Part shown: positions 1 to 11,789 of the stretch, piece after piece | Layout: every line of letters begins with the position of its first letter | Position numbering within the stretch: position 1 is the stretch's first letter | Source: Sciurus carolinensis | Lineage: Eukaryota > Chordata > Mammalia > Rodentia > Sciuridae | Assembly: GCF_902686445.1 (NCBI RefSeq) | Contig: NC_062223.1 | Span: 60,876,998-60,940,997, forward strand | Length of the DNA stretch: 64,000 bases | Reading direction: 5' to 3' | Position numbers and translations under genes: made by a program | Notes under the pieces: generated by a model | The model's input: only the letters and a program-made list of their open reading frames with translations | What the model was told of the DNA's origin: nothing | Databases searched by the model: none

Positions 1-3000
1 TTTTTTGCACATGGATATCTAGTTGTTCCAAAACCATTTTTGGAAGAGTTATCTATCCTCCATTGAATCACTTTTACTTCTTTGTCAAAGATCATTTGAC
101 CATATTTATGTGGGTCTATTTTTTACTCTATTCTGCTCTATTCATCAAATTTTCCTTTTTTTAATCAATATTACACTGTCTTAATTACTGTCATTTTATA
201 ATAAGTCTTGAACTTGTATAGTGTCAGTCCCCTGACTTCGTTCTCCTTCGATGATAAATTGGTTGTGGTGGGTCTTTTACCTCTCCATGCAAACCTTAAA
301 CTCATTTTGTTAATATTCTCAGAATAATTTGCTGAGATTTTGATTGCGACTACTTTCAGCCTATAGATCAAGTTAGGAAGAACTTATATCTTGACCACAT
401 TGAGTCTTTCAATCTATAAAATGGCATATTTCTAATTTATTTACTCTTTGATAACTTTCATCAGAGTTTCATAGTTGTCCTCATATAGATTTTGCACATA
501 TTTCATTAGATTTATATCTAAATATTTCATTTATTGGGTGTACTAATGTAAATTGCAATGTGATTTTAATTTCAGATTCTACTTGTTCATTGCTGGTAGT
601 AGGAATATGATTGACATTTGGACAGAAACCTTGTGTCCTGAATTTTGTTATATTTGTTTATTAGTTGCATGAGATTAATTTATTTAGTCAATTTATATTG
701 TCAGTGAACAAAGACAATTTTATTTTTTTATTCCCAATCTGTATTGCCCTTATTTGCATTTATTGTCTTATTGTATTAGCTAGGACTTCCCATGTGTTAT
801 TGAAAACTGGATCTTCACTGTTTTCCTAATCTTCTTGGGAAAGATTTAAGTATCACAGCTGTAATTATGATGTTAGCTGTATTTTTTTTTTTGCAGCTTT
901 TAATTTTTTAAGTTGAGGCAGTTCCCCTTATTCCTAACTTGCTGAACTTTTTTTTCCTTTTGATTCATGAATGGACATTGACTTCTGTCAAATGATTTTT
1001 TTCTGTATCTAGTAATATGATCATGTGATCTTCCTTGTTTAGCTGGTTAATGTGATGGATTATATTAATTGATTTTTGAATGTTGAACCAGCCTCGAATG
1101 CCTACAATAAATTTCTTTTGGTTGTGGTATATAATTTTTTCATTTACTATTAATTTGATTGCTAATATTTTGTGGAGGATATTTACACCTGTGATCATGA
1201 GAGACATTGATTGATAGTTTTCTTGTATTTTCTTTGTCTGGTTTTGGGATTAGGGTAATGCTGCCCTTATAAAACTAGTTAGGAAGTATTCCTCTACTTA
1301 TAGCTACTGAAAGAGATTTTATGGAATTGGTCGCACTTCTCCTTAAATATTTGGTAGAATTCACCTGAGCTGATGTGTTCTGCTTTGGAAGGTTAATTAT
1401 TGATTCATTTCTTTAAAGATATCAGACATTCAGATTGTCTACTTTCTCTTCTGTAAGTTTGGTAGATTGTGTCTGTCTTTCAAAGAATTGGTCCATTTCC
1501 TCTATGTTGTCAAATTTGTGGGCATAAAGTTGTTAATAACATTCCCTTCTTATCCTTTTACTATACAAATGTCCTCCTCTTCATTTCTGATATTTGTAAT
1601 TTATATTTTCTCTCTTTCATTTTTGGTTGGCTTGCCTAGAGGCTTATCTATTTGATTTATCTTTTCAAAGAACTAATTGTCAGTCTGTTGATTTTCTGTC
1701 TTCAATTTCATTTACTTCTCTTATGAATTTTATTATTTCTTTTCTTCTCCTACCTTGGAATTGACTTTCTCTTCTTTTTTTAGTTTCCCAAAGTGGAGAC
1801 TAAGATTTACTGATTATTAAATAAATGCTACAAATTTACCTCTAAGCACTGCTTTTGCCATGTCCCACAAATTTTGATAATTCGTATTTTCACTTGTATT
1901 TGATGAAAATATTTTACATTTTTTAATTGGCCTATGTGTTATTCAGAAGTGTGTTGCTTAATCTCTGTGTATTTTGAGATTTTTTCCAGCTGTATTTCTG
2001 TTATCTAAGTTTAATTTCTTGGTGGTCTAAGAGCAGAGATTGTATGATTTCTGTTCTTTTACACTTGTTAGTTGTGTTTTACAGCCAAAATATATTCTAT
2101 TTTGGTGAATGTTCCATGTGAGTTTTAGAAGAATGTAATTTGCTGGTAGTCAATAGACATCGATTATATCTAGTTGACTGATGGCGGTGTTGACTTCAAC
2201 TATGTCCTTACTGATTTTTCATCTGCTGTATCTGGCCACTTCTGACACAGGGATGGTAAAATATCCAACTATGGTAGCCGACCCTTACATTTTTCCTAGA
2301 AATTTTTGCCTAACATATTTTGGTGTTTTTTTGTTGTACATACACATTAAAGATTGTCATGTCTTTTGAAGTATTGACTCCTTTAATATTATGTAATACT
2401 CCCACCACCTCCTTTTCTCTAAAATCTGCTTTGTCTGAAATTACTATAGCTACTAGCACTTCTTTTGATAAGTGTTAGCGTAACATATTTTTCTCCATTC
2501 CATTTCCTTTAATCAATATGTGTCTTTATAGAAAGAATGGGTTTTTTAGATAATATATAATTATTTTTTGATACAGTCTGACAATCTGTATTTTGTATTC
2601 TGTATTGATGTATTTTGAAAATTGACATTAATTGTTATCCATATAGTTTTATTAATATCTACCATATATGGTACTATTTTTTGCTTTTGTTGTTTGATCC
2701 TATTTTTACCTTCCACATATTCGGCCTTTTGTGGTTTTAATTAGTTATTTCATTTTATATGATTCAATTTTTTTCTTCTTTCTTAGCACATCTGTTATCT
2801 ACTAGTGATAGATAGTAATTAGTCTAGATTTTGCATCAACTATGCAAGTCTACTTTCAAATAACTATACAGCTTCATATATATTACAAATAACAAACTAT
2901 TTCTAAATTCCTCTCTCCTGACCTTTACACTATTGTTGTCATACCTCTCACTTAATAAACATGTATATTAAAAATAAAATTTCTTATATTTATGTAATAT

Positions 3001-5200
3001 ATGTATATATATAATTTATATACAAATAGTCAAATATATTGTTGCCATTATTTTGAACACATTCATCTGATAGATCAATTGAGAATAAGAAAATATAAAA
3101 AAGTTTTAATTTTACCTTTGTTTATTCATACTTTTCCTTTCTTTATGTACATCTGAGTTTCGGACCTCTACCATTTTTTCTGTTCTCTGAAGATCTTCTT
3201 TAACATTTCTTGTAAGGCAGGTCTCTTGGCAACACGTTGCCTCAATTTTCATTTGTCTGAGAAAAGTTTTTTAATTTACACAGTTCCAAAGGATAATTTC
3301 ACAGAGCACATAATTATAAGTGGATATTTTTTTTTCTCAATACTTGAAACGTTTCACTTGACAGACTTCTTACTTACATGAGGCTATAGCTTGAATGTGT
3401 TTCTCAAAGTTCACATGTTGGAAATTTAATACCCAATTCAACTGTGTTGAGGAGTGAGACCGTTTAATAAGTGATTAGGTCATGAGAATTCTGCCTTCAT
3501 GAAAATATTAAATGCCATTATTGTCAGAGTTAGATTGTTATCCCAGGAGTGGTTTCCTAGTTTTTAAAAAAAATAATTTGGCCTTTTTCCCTGCCTCTCT
3601 TGTGTTTGCCTTATGATGCCTTCTGTCATGTTATGATGATGTAGCAAGAAGACTCTTGCCCCAAGTGGCTCTGTAATCTTGGATTTCCGAGCCTACAGAA
3701 CTGTGAGCCAAATAACTTGTATTTGTATGTATTCTATTTATATAATAAATTATGCAATCTGTGGGTAATATGTGGGGAAAGGTGTCCTTTCTGACCTCCT
3801 ATCCTACAACCTCTAGCTTCTTTTAAGATTTTTAAATTTTGTTTTATTTTCTGAGGTTTCAATATGATAATATAATATAGGTAGATGAATTTTTCTTCTT
3901 TTTCTTTCTTTTAGTGTATCATGCTTGATATTCTGTTGGCGTTCTCTGCAGTTCCTATTGATATGTGACATCAATTTGAGAAAATCATTGGCAATATTAC
4001 TTGGATATTCTGTTTTTCTTTCTCTTTTTAAAAAAAAATTGAAAAAATATTTTAAAAAATTCTTTCCATTTTGAAGGTCTCTGACAATATATTTTAAACT
4101 CCTAGATTCTTTTCTTGGCTATATTCAGTCTGTTAATGAGCCCACTAAAGTCATTCTTCATGTGTTACAATGATTTTTATTTCTACCATTTTTAAAATTA
4201 TGTCTTAGAATTTTCATCTTTCTGTTTACATTATTCATCTGTTCCTGCATTGCCTACTTTTTCCATTAAATTCTTTTGTGTACTTTTAAAATTCCTATTC
4301 TGGTAACTAGATTTCTGTCGCATTGGACTGTGGTTCTGATGTGTGTTCTGTTTCTTCAAATGAAATATTTTGCCTTTGTTTGTGTCTTACAATTTTTTTT
4401 CTTGAAAAACACACATACTTAGGTAAAAGGAACCATGGTAAAAAGGCCTTTAGTCATGTATTTACTAGGTGTGGGGAGAAGAGAAGTATTCAGTAGTCTC
4501 ATGATTAGGTCTCAGTTTCTTGGTAAGCCTGTGTCCTCACACTGTGAACCTTATTACTACTTCTCAGTTTCCCCGGCCAAGTTGGAACACAGAGGCTGGG
4601 TGTGTTCAAAAATTTGGATATTTCTCTTCCCTGAGGTAAGCTGTACACTGATAAAATAGTGAGTTAGGCTCTGGTAAAATATTTTCTTCTGAGGGCAGCA
4701 CTTGTTAAGAAGAACAAATGCTTTGAGGTATTTCAGAATGTATCCTTTTCCCCTCCCTGCCAGAAATCTGAGGGGATTTTCTCTAATAATCACTGGTAGA
4801 GCTCGTAGATGTAAAACTCATGAAAGTATAGAGGCTCTCTTATGATTGAGAGTCCATAGAGTTTTTAACTCTCAAGAGTTGTCCACATTTAACATCTAGC
4901 AATTTGTTCATTACAGTTCTGAATTTCCTCTCCAGCCTGGTTCCCATGTAGGTTTTTGTTCATGGGTTTCTGCTCTGGTAAGTTGTGACTCTTTGTATCT
5001 GTCTGTCTTTTTCTCCAATTCTGGGGACAGAAATTCTCTGACTTCTGTTCTCTGATGAATCTTCTAAGAAGAGTTGTTGTTTTTCTCTTTCTTAAGCTTT
5101 TTACTTATTAGAATAAAGTGATGACTATACTCAACCCCAAGGGCTGTATACTCCTTAAATGCTGGACTGGAAATTGGAAGTCTACTATATATATTTTTGT
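1..5200 (-). mobile_element. Ancient L1 (mammalian L1M type), antisense, long but decayed
   Basis: Read on the minus strand, this is an old L1 running from ORF2 at the left edge through the endonuclease region (about 2.0-2.5 kb), the ORF1 C-terminal region (about 3.18-3.38 kb and 3.77-3.95 kb) and a long 5' region (about 4.0-5.2 kb). A decayed reverse-transcriptase stretch is readable at 965-1207, where the shared L1 order GWFNIQKSIN...HMII survives. The 5' part (around 4.40-4.93 kb) matches the remembered 5' sequence of mammalian L1M elements. No open ORF remains. It is split by an LTR at about 3379-3768. The 3' end lies beyond the left edge. The right boundary is approximate. Confidence 0.8.
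3379..3768 (+). mobile_element. Solo LTR, MaLR (ERVL-MaLR) like
   Basis: The phrases 'gtgattaggtcatgagaatt', 'tgatgtagcaagaagac' and 'gaactgtgagccaaataact' occur in the order seen in mammalian MaLR LTRs (MST/MLT1/THE1 group). It sits inside the ancient antisense L1, in opposite orientation, and the L1 resumes on its right side, so the LTR is younger than that L1. Exact ends and target duplication were not resolved. Confidence 0.75.
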
Positions 5201-5439
5201 TTCTTTTTCTTATTGAATAGAAGTCTAAGTAAGAATAGATATTGTTTTGTTTCTGAACTCGTAGAAAAACATTTGGTGTTTTATAATTAATATTGTTTGC
5301 AGGAAGTATAGTCTTAGATTGCTAAGAGTTCTTTATTTTTTAAAATAACAAATGGATATTTAATATTACAAAGTGTTTTAATCTGCAACTAATGTTATGA
5401 TGAAATGATTTTTCACCTTAATGGTAAAGTACATTATAT

Positions 5440-5593
5440 CTATTGTTATTTGAATATTTAAGCAATTTCACATTCTTGGGACAAATCCCTCTTGGTCCTT
5501 TTTCTATACTGTTAGATATTTTCTATATTTGGTAATATTTTATTGGGGTTTTATATCTATGTTTATGATGTAGACTGGTCTATAAATTTCTTT
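5440..5593 (-). mobile_element. Old L1 ORF2 fragment, left part (split by younger L1)
   Basis: Antisense reverse-transcriptase region of an old L1 ('ttcttgggacaaatccctcttggtc', compare the usual L1 sequence for an 'IPGINPTW'-like segment). It stops at the target site of the young L1 at 5594 and continues at 11961. Confidence 0.75.
5580..5593. repeat. Target-site duplication of the young L1, left copy
   Basis: ctataaatttcttt; the identical 14 bases recur at 11961-11974. Confidence 0.9.
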
Positions 5594-5978
5594 TTTTTAT
5601 TATTGTAAACAAATGGGATACATGTTGTTTCTCTGTTTGTACATGGAGTCAAGGCATACCATTTGTGTAATCATAAATTCACATAGGGTAATGTTGTTTG
5701 ATTCATACTGTTATTTTTTTCCCTTCTCCCCCACCCCTCCCACCCCTCTTTTCCCTCTATGTAATCCTTCCTTCCTCCATTTTTACCACCCTCCTTATCC
5801 CTAACCCTAAACCTAACTCTAACCCTAATGCTAACCCCTCCGACCCCCCATTATATGTCCTCATCCGCTTATCAGCGAGATCATTCGTCCTTTAGTTTTT
5901 TGAGATTGGCTTATCTCACTTAGCATGATATTCTCCAATTTCATCCATTTGCCTGCAAATGCCATAATTTATCATTCT
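5594..5978 (-). other. L1 3'UTR with G-rich tract and telomere-like repeats
   Basis: On the L1 sense strand this carries a G-rich polypurine tract (complement of 5719-5757, runs of three to five G) and TTAGGG-like units (complement of 5799-5836). Such G-rich 3'UTR tracts are a known feature of mammalian L1s and can fold into G-quadruplexes. A related 3'UTR at 49959-50364 has the C-rich tract but not the telomere-like block. Confidence 0.8.
5799..5836. repeat. Telomere-like (CCCTAA)n variants
   Basis: About six degenerate CCCTAA units (ccctaaccctaaacctaac, then more) inside the L1 3'UTR. They belong to the L1 and are not a chromosome end or a fusion point. Confidence 0.8.
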
Positions 5979-8842
5979 TCATGGTGGAGTAATATTCCAT
6001 TGTAGCCACAGTTTCTTTATCCATTCATCAACTGAAGGGCATCTAGGTTGGTTCCACAATCTGGCTACGGTGAATTGAGCAGCAATGAACATTGATGTGG
6101 CTGTATCTCTGTAGTATGCTGATTTTAAGTCCTTTGGGTATAGGCCAAGGAGTGGGATAGCTGGGTCAAATGGTGATTCCATTCCAAGCTTTCTGAGGAA
6201 TCTCCATACTGCTTTCCAGAGTGGCTACACTAATTTGCAACCCCACCAGCAATGTATGAGTGTACTTTTTCCCCACGTCCTCGCCAACACCTATTGTTGC
6301 TTGTGTTCTTGATAATTGCCATTCTAATTGGGGTGAGATGAAAGGGTGGTTTTGATTTGCATTTCTCTTATTACTAGAGATGTTGAACATTTTTTCATGT
6401 ATCTGTTGATTGCTTGTGCATCTTCTTCTGTAAAGTGTCTGTTCATTTCCTTAGCCCATTTGTTGATTGGATTATTTGTATTCTTGGTGTAGAGTTTTTT
6501 GAGTTCTTTATAGATTCTGGAAATTAGCGCTCTATCTGAAGTATGAGTGGCAAAGATTTTCTCCCACTCTGTAGGCTCTCTCTTCACATTACTGATAGTT
6601 TCCTTTGCTGAGAGAAAGCTTTTTAGTTTGAATCTATCCCAGTTGTTGATTCTTGCTTTTATTTCTTGTGCTATGGGAGTCCTGTTAAGGAAGTCTGATC
6701 CTAAGCCAACAAGTTTTGAAGGTTTGGACCTACTTTTTCTTCTATAAGATGCAGGGTCTCTGGTCTGATTCCGAAGTCCTTGATCCATTTTGAGTTGAGT
6801 TTTGTGCAGGATGAAAGACAGGGGTTTAATTTCATTCCGTTACATATGGTTTTCCAGTTTTCCCAGCACCATTTGTTGAAGAGGCTATCTTTTCTCCATT
6901 GCATGTTTTTGGCCCCTTTGTCTAGTATGAGAAAATTGTATATCTTTGGGTTTGTGTCCATGTCCTCTATTCTGTACCATTGATCTATCTGTCTGTTTTG
7001 GTGTCAATACCATGACGTGTTTGTTACTATTCCTTTGTAGTAGAGTTGAAGATCTGGTATTGCGATACCCCCTGATTTGCTCTTTCTACTGAGAATTGCT
7101 TTAGTTTTTCTGGTTTTTTTATTCTTCCAGATGAATTTCATAATTGCTTGCTCTATTTCTGTAAGGTACATCATTGGGATTTTAATTGGAATTGCATTGA
7201 ATCTGTATAGCACTTTTGGTAGTATGGCCATTTTGACAATATTAATTCTGCCTATCCAAGAACATGGGAGATCTTTCCATCTTCTAAGGTTTTCTTTAAT
7301 TTCTTTCTTTAGTGTTCTGTAGTTCTCATTTTAGAGGTCTTTCACCTCTTTTGTGAGATTGATTCCCAAGTATTTTATTTTTTTCGATGCTATTGTGAAT
7401 GGGGTAGTTTTCCTAATTTCTCTTTCTGCAGATTTATCACTTATGTATAAAAATGCATTGGATTTATGAGCATTGATCTTGTAACCTGCTACTTTACTGA
7501 ATTCACTTATGAGTTCTAAAAGTTTTCTGGTGGAATTTCCAGGTTCCTCTAAATATATAATCATGTCATCAGCGAATAGGGATAGTTTGAGTTGTTCTTT
7601 TCCAATTCATATCCCTTTAATTTCTTTGATTTGTCTAATTGCTCTGGCTAGAGTCTCAAGGACGATGTTGAATAGAAGTGGTGAAAGAGGGCATCCCTGC
7701 CTTGTTCCAGTTTTTAGGATGAATGCTTTCAGTTTTTCACCATTTAGAATGATATTGGCCATGGGTTTAGTGTAGATGGCCTTTACAATGTTAAGGAATG
7801 TTCCCACTACCCCAATTTTTTCTAGTGTTTTGAGCATGAAGGGATGCTGTATTTTATCAAATGCTTTTTCTGCATCTATTGAAATAATCATGTGATTCTT
7901 AACTTTAAGTCTGTTGATATGGCGAATTACATTTATTGATTTCCGGATGTTGAACCAACCTTGCATCCATGGGATAAAACCCACTTGATCATGGTGCACT
8001 ATCTTTTTAATATATTTTTGTATGCAATTTGCTAAAATTTTGTTGAGAATTTTTGCATCAATGTTAATTAAGGATATTGGTCTGAAATTTTCTTTCCTCG
8101 ATGTGTGTCTGTCTGGTTTAGGTATCAGGGTGATATTGGCTTCATAGAATGAGTTTGGAAGGGTTCCCTCCCCCTCCTCTTCTATTTCATGAAATACTTT
8201 GAGGAGTATTGGAATGAGCTCTTCTTTAAAGGTTTTATAGAACTCGGCTGAGAACCCATCTGGTCCCGGACTTTTCTTTGTTGGTAGGCTTTTGATGACC
8301 TCTTCTATTTCATTGTTTGAAATTGATTTATTTAAGTTGTGTATGTCCTCCTTGTTCAGTTTAGGTAATTCATAAGTCTCTAGAAACTTGTTGATGTCTT
8401 CGAGGTTTTCTGTTTTGTTGGAGTATAGATTTTCAAAATAGCTTCTAATTATGTTTTGTATTTCACTCGTGTCTGTTGTGATGTTTCCTTGTTCATTCCA
8501 AATTTTAGTAATTTGAGTTTTCTCCCTCTTTCTCTTTGTTAATGTGGCTAAGGGCTTATCAATTTTGTTTATTTTTTCAAAGAACCAACTATTTATTTTG
8601 TTAATTTTTCTGATTGTTTCTTTTGTTTCAATTTCATTGATTTCGGCTCTGATTTTAACTATTTCCTGTCTTCTACTACTTTTGGTGTTGGTCTGCTCTT
8701 CTTTTTTCTAGGGCTTTGAGCTGTAGTGTTAAGTCATTTATTTGTTAATTTCTACTTCTTTTGTTGAATGTGCCCCATGAAATAAATCTTCCTCTAAGTA
8801 CTGCTTTCATAGTGTCCCAGAGATTTTAATATGATGTGTCTT

Positions 8843-8859
8843 TGTTCTCGTTTAATTCT
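8843..8859. repeat. SINE target-site duplication, left
   Basis: tgttctcgtttaattct; the right copy at 8952-8968 is tgttctcgtttacttct (one mismatch). The related L1 fragment at about 57365 shows the same stretch with no SINE, an empty-site control. Confidence 0.9.
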
Positions 8860-8951
8860 TTTTTTTTTTTTTTTTTTGTTACTGGGGATTGAACCCAGGG
8901 CCTTGTGCTTAGGAGGCAAGCATGCTACCAACTGAGCTATATCTCCAGCCC
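8860..8951 (-). mobile_element. ID-type SINE inside L1 ORF2
   Basis: Minus-strand tRNA-Ala-like ID SINE: T-rich tail at left, then ggggattgaacccagggcct (box B region in reverse) ending in ccagccc. It is flanked by a 17-bp TSD and is the youngest layer of the nest. Confidence 0.93.
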
Positions 8952-9841
8952 TGTTCTCGTTTACTTCTAAGAATTTTTTTATTTCCCTCCTGATGTCTTC
9001 TGTTATCCATTCATCATATAATAGTGTATTATTTAATCTCTAGGTATTGGAGAAGTTTCTGTTTTTTTATTCTGTCATTTATTTCTCATTTCAATCCATT
9101 ATGATCTGATAGAGTACAAGGTAGTATATCTTCTTGTATTTGCTAACAGTAGCTTTGTGGCATAAAATATGGTCTATTTTAGAGAAGGATCCATGTGCTG
9201 CTGAGAAGAAAGTGTATTCGTTCTTTGTTGGATGGTATATTCTATATATGTCGGTTAAGTCTAAATTGTTGATTATGTTATGGAGATCTATGGTTTCTTT
9301 ATTCAATTTTTGTTTGGAAGATCTATCCAGTGGTGAAAGAGGTGTGTTAAAATTGCCTAGTATTATTGTGTTGTGGTCTATTTGATTTCTGGAATTGAGA
9401 AGGATTTGTTTGACGTACATGGATGAGCCAATGTTCGGGGCATAGATATTTATGATTGTTATGTCTTGCTGATTTATGCTTCCCTTAAGCAGTATGTAAT
9501 GTCCTTCTTTATCCCTTCTGACTAGTTTTGCTTTGAAGTCCATATTATCTGAAATGAGGATGGATACTCCAGCTTTTTTGCTGTGTCCGTGTGCATGGTA
9601 TGTTTTTTCCCATCCTTTCACCTTTAGTCTATGGGTATCTCTTTCTATGAGATGAGTCTCTTGCAGGCAGCATATTGTTGGATTTTTCTTTTTAATCCAA
9701 TCTGCCAGTCTATGTCTTTTGATTGATGAGTTCAGGCCATTAACATTCAGGGTCATTATTGTGATATGATTTGTATTCCAGTCATTTGACTCATTTTTGT
9801 TTTTTGACATGATTTGATTTCTCCTTTATTTGGCTATTCCT

Positions 9842-10886
9842 TTAGGCTAGTTCCTCCCGTTGCTGATTTGCATCATTGTTTTTCATCTCTTCCTCATGGA
9901 GTATTTTGCTGAGAATGTTCTGTAATGCCGGCTTTCTTTTTGTAAATTCCTTTAGCTTTTGTTTATCATGGAAGGATCTTATTTTGTCGTCAAATCTGAA
10001 AGTAAGTTTTGCTGGGTATAAGATTCTTGGTTGGCATCCGTTTTCTTTCAGGGCTTGGTAAATGTTGTTCCAGGCCCTTCTAGCTTTTAGGGTCTGGATT
10101 GAAAAATCTGCTGATATTCTTATTGGTTTCCCCCTGAATGTATTTTGATTCTTTTCTCTCACGGCCTTTAAAATTCTGTGTTTATTTTGTATGTTAGGTA
10201 TTTTCATAATAATGTGCCTTGGTGTGGGTCTGTTATAATTTTGTATATTTGGAGTCCTATAAGCCTCTTGTACTTGGTTTTCCATTTCATTCTTCAGATT
10301 TGGGAAATTTTCTGATATTATTTCATTGAATAGATTGTTCATTCCTTTGGTTTGTTTCTCTAAGCCTTCCTCAATCCCAATAATTCTTAAATTTGGCCTT
10401 TTCATGATATCCCATAATTCTTGTAGATTCAGTTCATGATTTCTTACCATCTTCTCTGTTTGGTCAACTTTGTTTTCAAATATTTTGTCTTCAATATCTG
10501 AGGTTCTGTCTTTTAGGTGTTCTATCCTATTGGTTATGCTTTCTATGGAGTTTTTAACTTGGTTTATTGTTTCCTTCATTCAAGGATTTCTGTTTTTTTT
10601 TTTTTTTTTTCAGTATCTCTAACTCTTTATTGAAATGATCTCTTGCTTCCCATATTTGCTCTTTTAACTGTTGATTGGTGTGATCATTTAATGCCTGCAT
10701 TTGCTCTTTCATCTCCTTCTTTAATGCCTGCATTTGCTCTTTCATCTCCTCGTTTGCTTCCCTGATTGTTTTAATTATGTACATTCTGAACTCCCTTTCT
10801 GACATTTCTTCTGCTGCGCTGTCATTGGGTTTTATTGTTATAGTATCTAGGTTTGTTTGGGACATTTTCTTCCCTTGTTTTCTCAT
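9842..10886 (-). pseudogene. L1 ORF1 pseudogene (RNA-binding chaperone), frameshifted
   Basis: ORF1p is the trimeric RNA chaperone of the L1 ribonucleoprotein. The first frame starts at 10886 (MRKQGKKMSQ...), runs 110 codons through an acidic/heptad coiled coil, then reaches an A18 run (T18 on +, 10593-10610) coding a Lys stretch and goes out of frame. The second frame (9842-10579, 245 codons) holds the rest of the coiled coil, the RRM-like domain (RPNLRIIGIEEG) and the C-terminal domain (RHIIMKIPNIQNKHRILKAV, then RFDDKIRSFHDKQ). The two frames differ by one base, so the break is best explained by length change of the A-run. A 33-bp in-frame tandem duplication at 10689-10754 lengthens the coiled coil by 11 residues. 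Confidence 0.88.
10689..10754. repeat. 33-bp tandem duplication in the ORF1 coiled coil
   Basis: Two adjacent copies (10689-10721 and 10722-10754), differing by a few bases at the right end, each coding an 11-residue unit containing KEQMQAL. Confidence 0.9.
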
Positions 10887-11194
10887 ATTGGTCAGATGTC
10901 AATGGGACTCTGAAATATTGCAGATTTCCTCTATTGGCTTATAGTGTCCCTGTAGATTTCCAGCGTATCACCTCCCAGTCTTCAGTAGCCTGAAGTCTTG
11001 GAGGAATTTGATAATACAGTGCTTCCAAACAAAGCTGCCCCTAGCCGGCTACTGGTTCCAGGGCTTGGAGCTGGCTCTGTGCAGAAAGGCTCTCACTGGG
11101 GGACCTGCTCCAAGAAGCTGGCTGTGTGGGAGGAGCCCACCGCCGGAGTGAGCAGGGCTACCTGGGCAAGACTCTAGCTGCCCTGCCCTACTCT

Positions 11195-11365
11195 GATAAG
11201 CCACCCCTATCTGTGCCTGCCACCCAGGCCGAGCTTCCCCCGGTGGGGGAGACTCACCCTGTGGCTCTGTTTTAGTCCGAGTCTCTCAATGCCTTCCCTT
11301 CTTGAATCCTGGGTTCTGGAGCGACTGGAGATGCAGTCACCCTCTAGTCCGCCATCGTGGATCGC
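11195..11365. repeat. 5'UTR monomer, inner copy
   Basis: Direct repeat of 11790-11960 at a constant offset of about 595 bp, with a few substitutions (ccatcgtggatcgc here, ccatcttgaatcgc in the outer copy). Confidence 0.85.
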
Positions 11366-11789
11366 CCCGTGGAAAGAGCCTGTGGCCGGAGGGGGCAGGG
11401 CCACCTGGAGAAGTCTCTGGCTTTCCTGCCCTGGTCCCAGAGGCTGCCTGCGGGTCGGAGTTCTCCGTTGGCTCGGAGACTTTGGCTGGCTCTGTGTAGA
11501 AAGGCTCTCACTGGGCGGTCTGCTCCAAGAAGCTAGCCTTGAATGGCGCCTCCTGCCGGAGGGGGCCAGGCTACTTGGGGAAGTCCCTGGCTGCCCTGTC
11601 CTGGTCCCTGAAGCTGCCTGCGGGCCAGAGCTCACTGGGCTGGCTCCGGGACTTGGAGCTGGTTCTGTGCAGAAAGGCTCTCACTGGGGTTCCTGCTCCG
11701 AGAAGCTGGAGAAGCTGGCCGTGTGGGAGGAGCCCACCGCCGGAGTGCACAGGGCTGCCTGGGGAAGACTCTAGCTGCCCTGCCCTGCT

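Larger units (their letters stand above)
5979..9810 (-). pseudogene. L1 ORF2 pseudogene (endonuclease-reverse transcriptase)
   Basis: ORF2p nicks target DNA and reverse-transcribes the L1 RNA. The start Met is at 9808-9810. The N-terminal APE-type endonuclease is open for 239 codons (9091-9810) and keeps TLNVNGLNSS and the CLQETHL motif with the catalytic Glu. The reverse-transcriptase core lies at 7331-7999; the FADD catalytic motif survives (codons at 7565-7576). A TGA stop at 7607-7609, in place of an expected CGA Arg codon, cuts the frame just before it, most likely CpG decay. The C-terminal region is readable in pieces down to 5979 ([30 protein letters not shown]). Several frame changes and an ID SINE at 8860-8951 add to the damage. 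It is non-functional. Confidence 0.9.

Noticed and set aside
5799..5836. Interstitial telomere (chromosome fusion point)
   Set aside because: Only a few degenerate units, inside an L1 3'UTR bounded by its TSD.
6547..7775. Plus-strand frames of 66-88 codons
   Set aside because: Opposite-strand shadows of L1 ORF2.
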